DNA from: Cyathus striatus
Taxonomy: Eukaryota; Basidiomycota; Agaricomycetes; Agaricales; Nidulariaceae
Direction of reading: 5' to 3'
Assembly: GCA_025738555.1 (NCBI GenBank)
Contig: JAOVFP010000004.1
Coordinates: 5,394,001-5,458,000, forward strand
Length of the DNA stretch: 64,000 bases
Shown: one piece after another, positions 22,875-33,653 of the stretch
How positions within the stretch are numbered: position 1 is the stretch's first letter
How the letters are laid out: each line of letters opens with the position of its first letter
Notes under the pieces: generated by a model
The model's input: the letters and a program-made list of their open reading frames with translations, nothing else
Told to the model about the DNA's origin: nothing
The model's database searches: none
Position numbers and translations under genes: made by a program

Positions 22875-23414
22875 CTGTAGTGTGCGAAAGCTTCAATGGC
22901 AGTTCTTAGATGATGATACATCATTGTTAACCTTACTATATTTGTACTACATTCTTTCATTTCTCCGCTTGATGATTTAAAAGCACTTCCGTTTTAGACA
23001 AAAAATGCGAATAAGTATGCTGAATTCGTGTTTCCGCGGATAGTCGGAATAGTATTTTTCTGCAACTACATATTTTAAGATATCGAGGCTACTAGCTAAC
23101 TACTGGTTGGATTGCTAGACGGTAAATACAGTCCATCGTTTTTACGGCGTTACTTACATCGAAATAGAATAGCCCATCTTCTTCTCCACAACAACGTAAT
23201 AATGTCATGATCCTTCGATATCGAGGCGAGCTAACCACATACTGTGATGCCATACAACGCGGAACAAATGGTAAACTCAGGGAGGCTTCAAGTCACCTCA
23301 GGTATTTTATTTAAGACATAATCTATAACACGTCGGACTTTCCAACATCCTAGACTACTTGTATGGCGTTCAAACTGCACATTTAATCCGTTACTCCTCG
23401 AAGACATATCCAGG

Positions 23415-23560
23415 GTCGCCTTTGGGCATGCTCTGGCAGTGTCTGCGCCATGTTCTCGATGTTTGCACCACTTTCCCAACCTCGCTGCGCTACCTTTCTA
23501 CTTGAACGCGCCACTTTCGTGGACTGAACTTGCGCCATTTCTTGGTGTCCATGGGGCCGC
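23415..23560 (-). repeat. Degenerate GTGGCGC short-period array, copy 1
   Basis: On the minus strand, cores such as AATGGCGCA, AAGTGGCGCG, AAGGTAGCGCA, AAGTGGTGCA and CATGGCGCAG recur every 20-25 bp. A stretch containing ACATCGAGAACATGGCGCAG is shared almost exactly with the inverted array at 25.4 kb. Confidence 0.65.
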
Positions 23561-25321
23561 TGTACTTGGATTATATGTTTACTATGTTAAAATAAGGTTC
23601 CCGCTGCTTAATTTATCATAATTATTATCACATTATGTAGAAATACGATACAAAATTATATTCATTACAAACTTAATACTTTACTTTACTGTACTGTTGC
23701 TCTAAGATTCAACAATCGTTGAGTACGAGGTTAAGGAAAGTGTATAGCGAAATGTGTTACGTCTTCGAGTGGACAAGTGGTAGTCACTGTCAGAACTGCG
23801 ATATTGATAGCCTGTATATCGTACTGGGGGACACGTTCTAGCTCCGAAGGGATGAGTTCCTTGACTGACCCATTACAGATGGAGCGTGAGACCGAAAGCG
23901 AGCCCTAGCTTTGTGAAGGGCCAGATGAAAACCATTGTGGTCAAGTTCCTCACGCAAGCGACATCACGCGGATGATAGGCTCGAATGGGATGACATTAGT
24001 GCACGCTGAATATCGAGGGGCGGTGAGGGGCAGGCCATGAAGGGGAGAACGGAGGTTGCGCCGCCACTGGTTCTGGGAGAGAATGAAGGTAGAGAGGCGC
24101 CAGGAATCGAAGTTGCGGGTGGTATCATTTCCCGACTACCCATGCACTGTAAGTATAGAAACAACGGTGGATGAAGAGCTGACTTACCAGCAGTACGAGT
24201 CGAGTAGTTCATCGGAGCAATGACGTAGACCTATTATACTTACATTAAAGATATCGATGAGGCCTAAGAAACGAAGGCAAATAAAGATATCAATGGAGGG
24301 AGCTTGGAGGCAATTGGATGTTATGTACTTGGAGGGAAAACAGAACAGTTGGCACAATATGTCACTGTCACATACTGTTTCTGCCAGTGGAGACTAGAGT
24401 ACATATCATTGTGAGACATCAACAAACAAACACGTAATACAGCGTATGTGAGTGTATACGCGTTAATTAGTATTGTTTGGCAAAAGCCTCTTGCCAGCGT
24501 GGCCGTAACGTCCGTTCCAACTTCCAACCTGACTTGCCTCATCCTCATGTTTCACTGTGACTTTACACCTCAGCTTGAAGGCCTCATCCCCCTTACTTCA
24601 GCTCTCGGTACGGGAAGGTACAACTTTTAACTGAATGGTATGCATTATTGTCTTCTCAGATCTCACCGGCACCTTTGACTTATGGACTTGTTTAAAGCTG
24701 CTCGCAGTCTGACTTTATGGACACGCAACTATGTGACGTGTTACTTTGTCGCCGTTCTCACTTGAGCTGAAGCTGAAGCCCTCCGTCCCCTTGACGCCCA
24801 TTCACCACCTGGAGATACAGAAAAGTTCCAGCCAGCAGTATCTGCCACTGACTGCTCACGGATGCAAGATGATTAGCGGACTCACATCATTTGTTTTCGT
24901 CACGGAGGTGCTTGACGACCATATGTGGGCCCGCCTGCTATTCTCATACCTCTTCTTCATACCTCCTTTCCATTTCTCCTAAAGCGAAGACGACATTCAT
25001 CTCTGTTGGTCAGAGCCAGTCCCTTAACCATGATTGACGCACTACGTTGGGTCCAACTCATGCACTCTGTATCCTTTGCATTTTCTCTCCCGAAATATCT
25101 GATCCGAGAAGAGGCTACTGTTAGGGAGGAACATAATGTCGTAGTCAGCGGTTATTAGGATCCGGCTTCGTATTATTGTAATCTAGTGGTACAAAATTGC
25201 AACTTGGCTTGATTTTGTACATTGTGTCATTAAATTTGCAAGAACCATACATTTTGTATTATACGATATATCTACTATCGCAATATATGCTTTTACTATT
25301 AAACATATTTGGTAGATGCAA

Positions 25322-25520
25322 AAGTAGCGCAGACCAAAAAGCGGCGCTTGGATGCATCTAGAAAATGGCGTCGGCGGTAGTAACATAGTGAACTTGAGAA
25401 GGTGGCGCGAACATCGAGAACATGGCGCAGAGCATACAAAAGTGGCGCATGTGGGTGCCCAAGGTGGCGCCGAATGTTTCTCCGAAGAGTAGCGCTACCG
25501 AGAAGAAGTGGTGCGGGAAA
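25322..25520 (+). repeat. Degenerate GTGGCGC short-period array, copy 2
   Basis: About nine cores (AAGTAGCGC, AAGCGGCGC, AAATGGCG, AGGTGGCGC, CATGGCGCA, AAGTGGCGC, AGGTGGCGC, AGTAGCGC, AAGTGGTGC) are spaced roughly 18-25 bp over 190 bp. Orientation is opposite to the array at 23.4 kb. Confidence 0.65.
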
Positions 25521-25758
25521 TGATTAAATATGTGGTTGAACGCCATATACTTAAATGTAACGTACGTCGCTTCGCGACGCACGTTAAAGGGCAAGCTTGA
25601 CGAATCCTAGTTTTTAGTTATATTCTTTTTATACATACATACTAAGTTAACTTGTTGTACAATATTTTAACTACTACTATTTCTGCTTGAGTTTTGTTTA
25701 AACAGAAGAGGGGAATAATCATATTATTGACAATGAGCAGGGATGTATTTACAATGGA

Positions 25759-25773
25759 AATGAGTGTACTTTA
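25759..25773 (+). repeat. Left half of a split 30 bp perfect palindrome
   Basis: AATGAGTGTACTTTA here and its exact inverse complement at 26028-26042 flank module B copy 1. Joined, they would form one perfect 30 bp palindrome. Copy 2 of module B lacks these caps, so they belong to the target and not to the module. Confidence 0.7.
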
Positions 25774-26027
25774 TTGGGGGAGCTTGCTCCCCCTATTTGT
25801 CTGCGTTGGCGAGCGAAAATGCGTAGTGGCTGTGCATGCACGTCTGGATTTTGCCGCCACGCTCGGATTTCTCCGTCATTCTCGGATTTGTCCGAAACGC
25901 TCGTCAGATTTACCAGCCACGCTCGGATTTATCCGTAAATACTCGGGTTTGTCCGCTTTGTGCTGACAGTGCGTTAGTCAGCACTGCGATGGTGTACCGA
26001 ATGCAAAATGTTGTCAAATCTTACAGA
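25774..26027 (-). mobile_element. 254 bp module B, copy 1 (Helitron-like features)
   Basis: On the minus strand it begins TCTGTAAGATTTG and ends with a perfect hairpin GGGGGAGC-AA-GCTCCCCC followed by AA. It interrupts a palindrome exactly at its centre, between A and T, with no target-site duplication. A 5' TC, a 3' hairpin, A|T insertion and no duplication are Helitron hallmarks, but the 3' terminus CCAA is not the canonical CTRR. Inside are several CTCGGATTTnTCCG mini-palindromes. Confidence 0.5.
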
Positions 26028-26043
26028 TAAAGTACACTCATTA

Positions 26044-26719
26044 GGGGAAATCAAAGCTGGCTTCTTGGCAAAACAAAACAATCGGGGAGCGAAACAAAAC
26101 AAACTTCAGACAACTTCCCACGAAAGGAATAGAGTCTAGACTAAGCTGATGGCTGTGTCTGGGCTGTATTGTTGCGAGCGTTGAACCGGTACTCAGTCGG
26201 AGCTTGAACATGGCATGCCCTTAGCCATGTCTCCATGTCAAGGATTGGTTTCGTTTGAGCACAACTTGGGCCTATACACTGTAAATTTGCGATGTGAATG
26301 CAATATCTCGGAGACAAATGTTAATTAAATTATTTTTACTACCATATGTTTATCTTTTTTTGTCTTCTAATACTACTTTTGCTTCATAGCATCAGTTTCT
26401 ACCATACATTTGCAATACCTAAGCCTTTAAAATATAAAAATCAAGTTATAAACATGTTAAGTAGTACTCATAGACATCGTCATATTTCTAGCCCTGAAGT
26501 TTATCTGAAAAGTCAAAGTGTAGTAATTGGCGAAGACATTGAAGCAGACTCCAGACAATGATTTTCAATCCCAGTTGAAGTCCGACTGAGCGTATCAACC
26601 ATTTGTATCCTCATGAAATGGGGTTGTCAAACCAGGCACGAATATAATAAAGTTTGATGAAGTTCACACGCAACGATCTTTTTACTTGGCGCAACAAAAC
26701 AGCTAGCTTTGACTTCCCC
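26044..26719. mobile_element. TA-flanked MITE-like element with GGGGAAATCAAAGCTGGC ends
   Basis: The left end GGGGAAATCAAAGCTGGC and the inverse complement of the right end GGGGAAGTCAAAGCTAGC match at 16 of 18 bases. TA precedes and follows the element (26042-26043 and 26720-26721), as expected for Tc1/mariner-type MITEs. No coding capacity. The ends resemble those of the smaller MITE at 27269. Confidence 0.65.
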
Positions 26720-26929
26720 TATTTCCATTGTAAATACATCCCTGCTCATTGTCAATAATATGATTATTCCCCTCTTCTGTTTAAAAAAAACTCAAGCAGA
26801 AATAGTAGTAGTTAAAATATTGTACAACAAGTTAACTTAGTATGTATGTATAAAAAGAATATAACTAAAAACTAGGATTCGTCAAGCTTGCCCTTTAACG
26901 TGCGTCGCGAAGCGACGTACGTTACATTT

Positions 26930-27183
26930 TCTGTAAGATTTGACAACATTTTGCATTCGGTACACCATCGCAGTGCTGACTAACGCACTGTCAGCACAAA
27001 GCGGACAAACCCGAGTATTTACGGATAAATCCGAGCGTGGCTGGTAAATCTGACGAGCGTTTCGGACAAATCCGAGAATGACGGAGAAATCCGAGCGTGG
27101 CGGCAAAATCCAGACGTGCATGCACAGCCACTACGCATTTTCGCTCGCCAACGCAGACAAATAGGGGGAGCAAGCTCCCCCAA
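26930..27183 (+). mobile_element. 254 bp module B, copy 2 (Helitron-like features)
   Basis: Same length and nearly the same sequence as copy 1, on the opposite strand, starting TCTGTAAG and ending GCTCCCCCAA. It abuts the outer end of the fold-back element on its left. On its right it meets the upstream region shared by secreted protein genes 2 and 3. Confidence 0.5.
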
Positions 27184-27268
27184 TTATTCCATTCTATCGC
27201 CCTTAGTCTCTATATTTCCTGTCTCCGTGTACCATAGTTTCACTTCTAGTTTATGATACCTATAATTA

Positions 27269-27410
27269 GGGGAGTTCAATCCTGGCCGTTATGTCGCGTC
27301 GCTACAGATCAGTTGCTATAGCAACTTGACAGCAACACTACAATCCTGCCGAAAAAGTTTAGCGCGCGTTACAAAACAGCATATCGCGTATCGCCAAGAT
27401 TGAACTCCCC
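27269..27410. mobile_element. 142 bp MITE in the promoter of secreted protein gene 3
   Basis: The terminal inverted repeats are GGGGAGTTCAATCCTGGC and GGGGAGTTCAATCTTGGC, flanked by TA on both sides (27267-27268 and 27411-27412). The paralogous promoter of secreted protein gene 2 keeps the empty site at about 22412-22421 (CTATAATTAG). This pins the insertion boundaries precisely. Confidence 0.85.
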
Positions 27411-27603
27411 TATTAGTCGCTTTCTTTGTCGCAATTATTGGTAACCCATAGAGAGTATCTGACCACTGTCGAAGTACTTAAGGATTACTGAGTAGAACTT
27501 GTTCCTTCAACGAATCCGTTTGTTTAATCGGTATGGTATTCCCCACTCTTACTCCATTGCTTACTCGATGATATTTTTTATAGCCAGTATTTCTACAGCA
27601 GAT

Positions 27604-27873
27604 ATGAAACTCAACTACTTGTTTATCAGTGTTCTGTGCAGTACGACTGCACTATGCCATACGATCTCCGACTCAAATGACGATGTCAATGCCTGTGGAC
27701 TCACAAACTTAAGTGGTACCCAACGCTGTGACGCCAGCGCTTGCTCGGCTCTCATCACTAGAAACCCAAATGGTTATTGTTCGCTATCCGTTTCAAACCG
27801 CTGTGTCATGAACAACATGAGGGGAATCGGCTCTCGCATTGCTTGCCACACCTGCAAATGCATTAAATATTAG
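27604..27873 (+). CDS. Small secreted eight-cysteine protein 3 (89 aa)
   Basis: Signal peptide MKLNYLFISVLCSTTALCHT, then the same eight-cysteine pattern as copies 1 and 2. The mature domain is diverged (ALITRNPNGY, SVSNR, IGSRIACHTC) while all eight cysteines and the CKCIKY end are kept. This suggests constraint on the fold. Its upstream region matches that of copy 2 but is interrupted by a MITE and bordered by a nest of other insertions, so expression may differ from the other copies. Confidence 0.75.
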   Translation: MKLNYLFISVLCSTTALCHTISDSNDDVNACGLTNLSGTQRCDASACSALITRNPNGYCSLSVSNRCVMNNMRGIGSRIACHTCKCIKY

Positions 27874-30147
27874 ATAGTTACTCCTATACGAGTTTTCAAT
27901 GTTATTACTTGAATGGTAGCACTGATATAATTCGGGATACGTTATTATGTTCCCTGACGTTGAATATTTCGGTTTTGTGAATGTGAGAAATATTTGTTAT
28001 TAAGGACTTTAAAATATGACTCCATACATCGACCGTACGTTGTATACTATTGTATACTATGAAAGGAATGGTACCATCCGATATATTCAACAAATGTCGT
28101 TTCCCCATCCTTGCATATGATCGTGGTAGATGTGAGAGAGGGTTTGGGTCTGGCTATTTATTAGTGTATCAGAAAATCGAATAATTTGAAACCAGGAGTG
28201 CTTACATGCAGAAAATGGCATACTAAAGGGAATTAGTAGACGGTGATAATCGGATAACACTATCGGAGAGAGAGAATAATGAATGAAAACACTAAATAAG
28301 TTAGGAAACATAGGACGGGACTGTAGATATGACGGTAGTGAGTGACATGAGTGCAACCATGCGAAGTTGAGGTATAAATAAGAGGGAAGGGAAACGCCTC
28401 GGCCACGTCTCGAAGAGTTTGATTCGACTCCCATCGGGGTACCTTACGTTTTCAATCATGTACGTTGCTTAAAGTAACACAATAACTCAACTTATATTCC
28501 ACATATTCGCAGGTATCGGGATACCAATGCTGAATGGACCGCTAAGTCTGAACTCCGAGTGCGTGTGAAATGACAGTGCTATTGCCAATAATACACAAGA
28601 ATTACGAACGAAGCTTGTTAGAACCTACTGCCTAAGCGCGTGGTATTTTAATATACGAAGAGCACGATTTTAAAGTGAAGTGGTAGATAAATAAGGCAGT
28701 CAGAGGTGGAATTCAAATCCTCGATTCTAGCGTTTGGGGTAAGAGCCTAGTCTACAAAACTAGAAAATAGTCAACGCATCGTGAAACAAAAGAAGCAAAC
28801 TGAACAAGGGACTTATTATTAGTATGAGCACATCAACGCCAGATCAGCTTTGCCGAGGACAAAGAGGGACGATGTAATCATGATTATGGTGGTGGTATGC
28901 CGTTTGTAGCTGGAACCTTGGAACCTTGGTAGTTGGTCCGTAGAGTCCGACTTGTCCGCAACGTTCAATTGTCGCTAATCGATTGTAATCAACGCTTACA
29001 TAGTTGTCTCACGTTCGTTAACTCTCAATAGCTGACGCATTGACGCATTGAGGCTCGGGCTCGGACAGCTTCATTAAAAATTTGAACAGAGTATACTCCA
29101 TGCATACAACATGTTAGATATGCTATTTTTCGTATGCACGCATGCTTCAAGAATTTATTATACTGGGTGTGAGGATTCGAATTAGCTGGGCGTGCGAGTG
29201 GCTTTCTCAATCACTGCAAGCCTCTTCTATTGAAATAAAGCTCCTCTGTAACAGAGAGCCACCACCCGAGGCTATGCATACTAGAATTCTAAAGATATGA
29301 ATCAGAGGTGCTCAAATTAGATGTACAGAGTTCGAATCAGTCGTTCTGTTCTGTGATGGCAACAGCTGCCTGTGGAGTCCAATATACTAACTTCATGCCC
29401 AAATGACATCTCCAGTTGTATAATAAGAAACATCTAAGAAACAGGAAGTTTTCAAGAATTAGCACAAACTACGGCCGCGGAGAATACATAGTATTCCGAG
29501 CCTCACCGAAGAGGAATATGGTTCGTTGGCCGCTGCTATACATTAATAGCATGGTCTCGACACCGAAGAATCCACAGTGATAATGTAGATGAAAAAACGA
29601 GGAATGTATAGGCTTGGCCCCCGGGGGGAGTGCTATTTGGAGATGGAGGGTTAGAATTAGAACTGAAGTTTACCTGGTCTCACATGCCACGAATGATAAT
29701 TTGAGTTTCATAGTATGTACTATTGATCTGTGGCCTCGCCGCCGCTCGAGGCTAAATTGTATTTCCCTGTCATTAATTACATATCTTTTATTATATTAAA
29801 ATGTAAGTATATATGAGCGGAAAAAATCAGACAGGTATGCAGCTTGAAAAGTGGTCAACACCATGCACGACTCGACAACATCACGATCTGCGCTGTTGCA
29901 ATGACGACTGAGAAAGCTGCTATGTAGTTAAATCCCTACTCTGGTTAGTTAATTCTACATGGCTATGCTGATTTATATCGGTTAATATCTTCATTCCCGA
30001 AGTTAGTCGGACACATTGGTCAGAGAGCCAATCGAACAACAATCTGGTCTTAGTCAAGTTTCACGCCTAGCAACTGGTACTTAAATAGCTTATCTATGTG
30101 TTATTCAGGTATTTTCTCCCACTACCACCAATATCTTTCAGCACTCA
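27874..30147. other. Intergenic, no gene supported
   Basis: AT-rich sequence without convincing reading frames. A palindrome-containing stretch at about 28690-28760 looks vaguely tRNA-like but lacks a complete cloverleaf. The last 100 bases are the promoter region of monooxygenase 3. Confidence 0.45.
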
Positions 30148-31888
30148 ATGCCAGCTGTCTCTATCAAACCATCTCGTCCACTTCGTATTGCCATTATGTA
30201 TTAAATGTTATCTTATTCGTTACTCGCTGTTGCAACTGACATTATTCAGTGGCGCAGGTATCGGAGGACTGACACTAGCGGTCGCTCTAACACGTCTCTT
30301 AAACGATTCTAATAATTCTCAACCCATAAGTGTCGACATATACGAGCTGAAGGATAAAATCAGCGAAATTGGAACCGGAATTGTAATGTACCGCCGTGCG
30401 TGGAATATTATGCAACGAGTTGGAGTGGACCAGGAGCTCCAAAAGCATTTGCAACAGCGTCAAGATGACACAATCAGTATGCTCTTTTCTTGCATTAAAT
30501 CAACCGAAAATAATTCACTTGCCTTTACAGGTCTTGCGTGGAAACATAAATTGGCTGAGAATGTGCATTCTTGTATCGATATTTTCGATTATAATGTCGA
30601 AGGTGAGCAAGTACTCAAAGGCAAACAGTAAATTCTAATAAAATGTAGGTGGGATGCCCTGCTTTCATAGATCATCTGTGCAGCAAGCATTGCTCAAAGA
30701 TGTATCACCTGAGTTCAAATTTCACCTTAATCGACGTTTTATTTCCTACAAGGAGACAGCAGACTGTATTGTGCTGAATTTTGCAGATGGTATATCTGCT
30801 GAATGCGATTTGCTTGTCGGGGCAGACGGATTGAGGTCTAAAGTACGCAAGGTATATTTGGCCAAATTCTATTCGGAGAAGAGCGAGTCTATCAATCCGA
30901 CTTGGTGCGGATCGGTGACCTATCGTAGCATTGTGGAAGCGAAAGTACTCGAAGAAAAGTTTCCTCGTCACGAAGCATTGACATATCCAATAAAAGTGAG
31001 TAGCTTGAGGTAACTAATGGCATAGAATTAACTCTATTTTAGTATTGTGGTTATCAGAAGGTATGTCCTTAAGTTCAATAATTTCTGAACAATATGTTCT
31101 AAATCATGCCAGCATGTTGTTGTTTATCCTATAGGGAAAGGACACTTAAATGTTAGTGTCGTTGTTTCAAACCATGAGAAAGATGGAACACTATTCGATG
31201 AACCATCTGTCCAAGATGTGCATAAGCGAGATATTCTAACTCAATTCGAGGGATGGGCAACAGAAGCACAGGCAATCCTAGAGGTACTGAGCTATAACAT
31301 TGAATTTTTTTTCTCTATTATGTTAAATTTTGTCTTCGTGTAGCTCATACCGGATACTTGTCGAAAATGGCCCATACAATACCTGAAGTCGTTACAAGAC
31401 TTTGGAAGGGGAAGGGTCGTAATTTTGGGAGATGCTGTGAGTGTGCATATTTACGCGTGGATCCCAGATTATGTTAAAACTTGACCTAGGCTCACGCGAT
31501 GACTCCGAATCAAGGAGCTGGAGCAGGTCAAGCTATGGAGGTAAGCTTTATTGACAACTGTGAACGACTTTTATTTAGCTTAATGTAAACGAAGGATGCC
31601 TACATTCTTGCCAGTCTCATAGAAAAGAGTATCCGACAACGAATTCCAGTTACTAGGGTCACTGAAGTGTTCTCTACAGTGAGACCACCAGTGGCGAAAG
31701 CTGTAATGGAGGGATCAGCTAAGAGTGGTCGACTCACCGAGCAGGATTACCATGGTGTAGATATTTTTAATCCGGATGCATTACAGAAGCTTAGGAATGA
31801 TTTTTCCGAGATGTTTTCTAAGCATTATTCGTGGTACTCATTATATCCTTTAGAAATCCTGATAGAGAAATCGTTAGAAATGTTATAG
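30148..31888 (+). CDS. FAD-dependent monooxygenase 3
   Basis: Nine exons close in phase: 30148-30197, 30250-30476, 30531-30602, 30649-30995, 31043-31060, 31113-31283, 31344-31436, 31490-31540, 31595-31888, giving 440 aa. FAD motif GAGIGG is near residues 18-23, the DG motif is LLVGADGLRSKVRK and the GD motif is GRVVILGDAAHAMTPNQGAGAGQAMEDAY. Predicted cytosolic flavin hydroxylase; substrate unknown. It groups with monooxygenase 4: both have a 72-nt third exon, a 171-nt sixth exon and a 294-nt last exon, and share EIGTGIVMY or EVGTGIVMY where the other four have EIGAG..(F/C)WPRT. The 18-nt exon encodes YCGYQK. It lies alone, 11 kb from the tandem pair. No lesion was seen. One acceptor (AACGAAG at 31594) is weak. 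Confidence 0.85.
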
Positions 31889-33653
31889 AGGGGTTACGGC
31901 TATTAAGTACTACTTAGAAGTTAGATGTTGATTAGATCATTAGAAGCTTTTCATCTATACTTGTCTTAATATATATAGCTGTCAATAGTACTGCCTTCAT
32001 TGAAGACTAAGCTAAGTACTCAGTACTTCTTCGGCTTAAATTACTTAGTATGTATGTTATCATACGATGTCGCGTACATACCAGATGGCTAGCGTGTGCC
32101 GGAACCGCATGCTTCGTATTTTCGACTTCGTGCTTAGGCGACCAACGTCCTGATGGACCGCCGCGCCCTTCACAAAAGCTTACGTAATCAACCGGTGTTG
32201 CGTGGGAACCAAGTGGGAGTGCGGGAAATAGCGAGAAGAAATCACCAATTATCTGCTGTAAAAGTGGAGGTGGCACAAATAAATATGTTACACTATGCTG
32301 TATTAACGGAAAATGATAGAAAACATGAGTACAGCAGCTTAACAGTGAGATTAAGGCTTAAACAAGGCTTATAGTGCTGGGACACTACTAAGACAAATCC
32401 CTCCAAATTTCGGGAGCAAATCGCATGCGAACATGCCTAAAACCTTCTATTCTTATATATACATGTATTATACATTGTAATTTAAGTGCTGAATGCTGCG
32501 CGTTGAACACAAGCTGAGCATCGTGTTTCTCCTCTCCAGGCTCATCACACCGTACCCGGGACCAATCCAAATAGTAGCAAATAAAGTCATGTGATACTCA
32601 AAACCGATCAACATACCTCAGTTTTCCAGGGATCGCGTTGTTCTCTTTGTCTTCCTCCACCACATGTGTCGCCACTCTCCCGCAGGAAGACACATTCTGC
32701 ACCGACAGACTTATTTAAGTTAAGTGTTTATCTCGAATGTTGGCCTTCCTCTCATTTGGTGATAGAAAGAGAATGAAACCTCCCAACCAGCTGTCAGGTT
32801 GATCATTGATACACGTATGTTCAATGCTAAGCAGAACCACTCTCTCATCTCAGCACCCTTCCTTGACTGTGTGAACACTCAGCCAATGGTGGGGTTTGGA
32901 GGGTGGTAGTTGGTATAGGGTGTGTTGGGATGGTTGGAATAAGTGGGGACGATGTGATAACTTGAAGGTAGGGACATGGTAGTGAGATCGACATGTGGGT
33001 GGGTATGGTAGGTTGAGGTGAGATGACGTGGTGCACCGCATATGTGCCTGATGGTGGTAGAGGTGTCGTCAATGGAAGGAAATGAGGGACAAAGGGAGTA
33101 GCAAGATGATATGGGTAAGTATGTAGGATGAATCGTTGGTAGGGGCCTGTAATTATGGTAGGATGTATTTACATGTGCATACATATAAATCTAATAATAT
33201 ATAATTATATAAAAATAGGGCTGGCAAGTGGCAGGGCCCACTACCTTCTCATTTAACAGACATTTACCATTAGAAATAATATTCATTATAGAGGAAATTG
33301 GATTAAGAAAGAATGGAAGAAAATAATAAATTGGCGCAAGATGTGTGAGGATATGGGTGGCATGGACAAGTGGGTCAAGGGAAGTCGTACCATGGGCCAC
33401 ATAGTAAGGCCAAGTGGTGGATAATGATTCCGTCCAAGGTAGGAGTTATGGTGGAATTTTGAGGGAAGGTGGCTGCACGACATAATATGTAGGTATATTG
33501 TAATTCTATGCTACCTATTATACTGATCTATATTAGATATAACATTAGATATAAGTATATGTCCTAGTCTCTACAGAATCTACTACTATAATGAGATACA
33601 ATAAATGAACTCTTTCTACAAGCATTATTAATGAACTATTATCCCTCTATGAA
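31889..33653. other. Intergenic, no gene supported
   Basis: Contains purine/pyrimidine-biased sequence at 32880-33110 (GGTGGTAG and GTGGGTATGG motifs) that leaves several minus-strand frames open by composition. No gene is supported. Confidence 0.5.

Larger units (their letters stand above)
22875..25553. other. Gene-free stretch with two degenerate short-repeat arrays
   Basis: No supported gene. The 3' flank (about 22880-23290) is a diverged copy of the flank of secreted protein 1 (21880-22300), showing that the duplicated segment includes flanking DNA. GTGGCGC arrays occupy about 23415-23560 and 25322-25520. Confidence 0.5.
25554..26929. mobile_element. Fold-back element with about 205 bp inverted arms, carrying nested insertions
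   Basis: The left arm (25554-25758) and right arm (about 26722-26929) are nearly perfect inverse complements. Each arm end begins with AAATGTAACGTACGTCGC, which itself forms a hairpin (TAACGTACGTCGC-TTC-GCGACGCACGTTA). The centre is occupied by a 676 bp TA-flanked MITE-like element, which is in turn interrupted by a 284 bp insert. No protein is encoded. Target duplication of the outer element was not identified. Confidence 0.7.

Noticed and set aside
25694..26030. Repeated frames reading GFLRHSRICPKRSSD in two places
   Set aside because: Both are readings of the 254 bp module B. Similarity is explained by the duplicated DNA module.
28690..28760. tRNA-like stretch
   Set aside because: It has a B-box-like GATTTGAATTCC and a palindrome, but no acceptor stem or complete cloverleaf could be drawn.
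33150..33480. Minus-strand frames rich in Pro, His, Thr and Ser
   Set aside because: They come from a purine-biased plus strand with few stop codons on the minus strand; no coding features.
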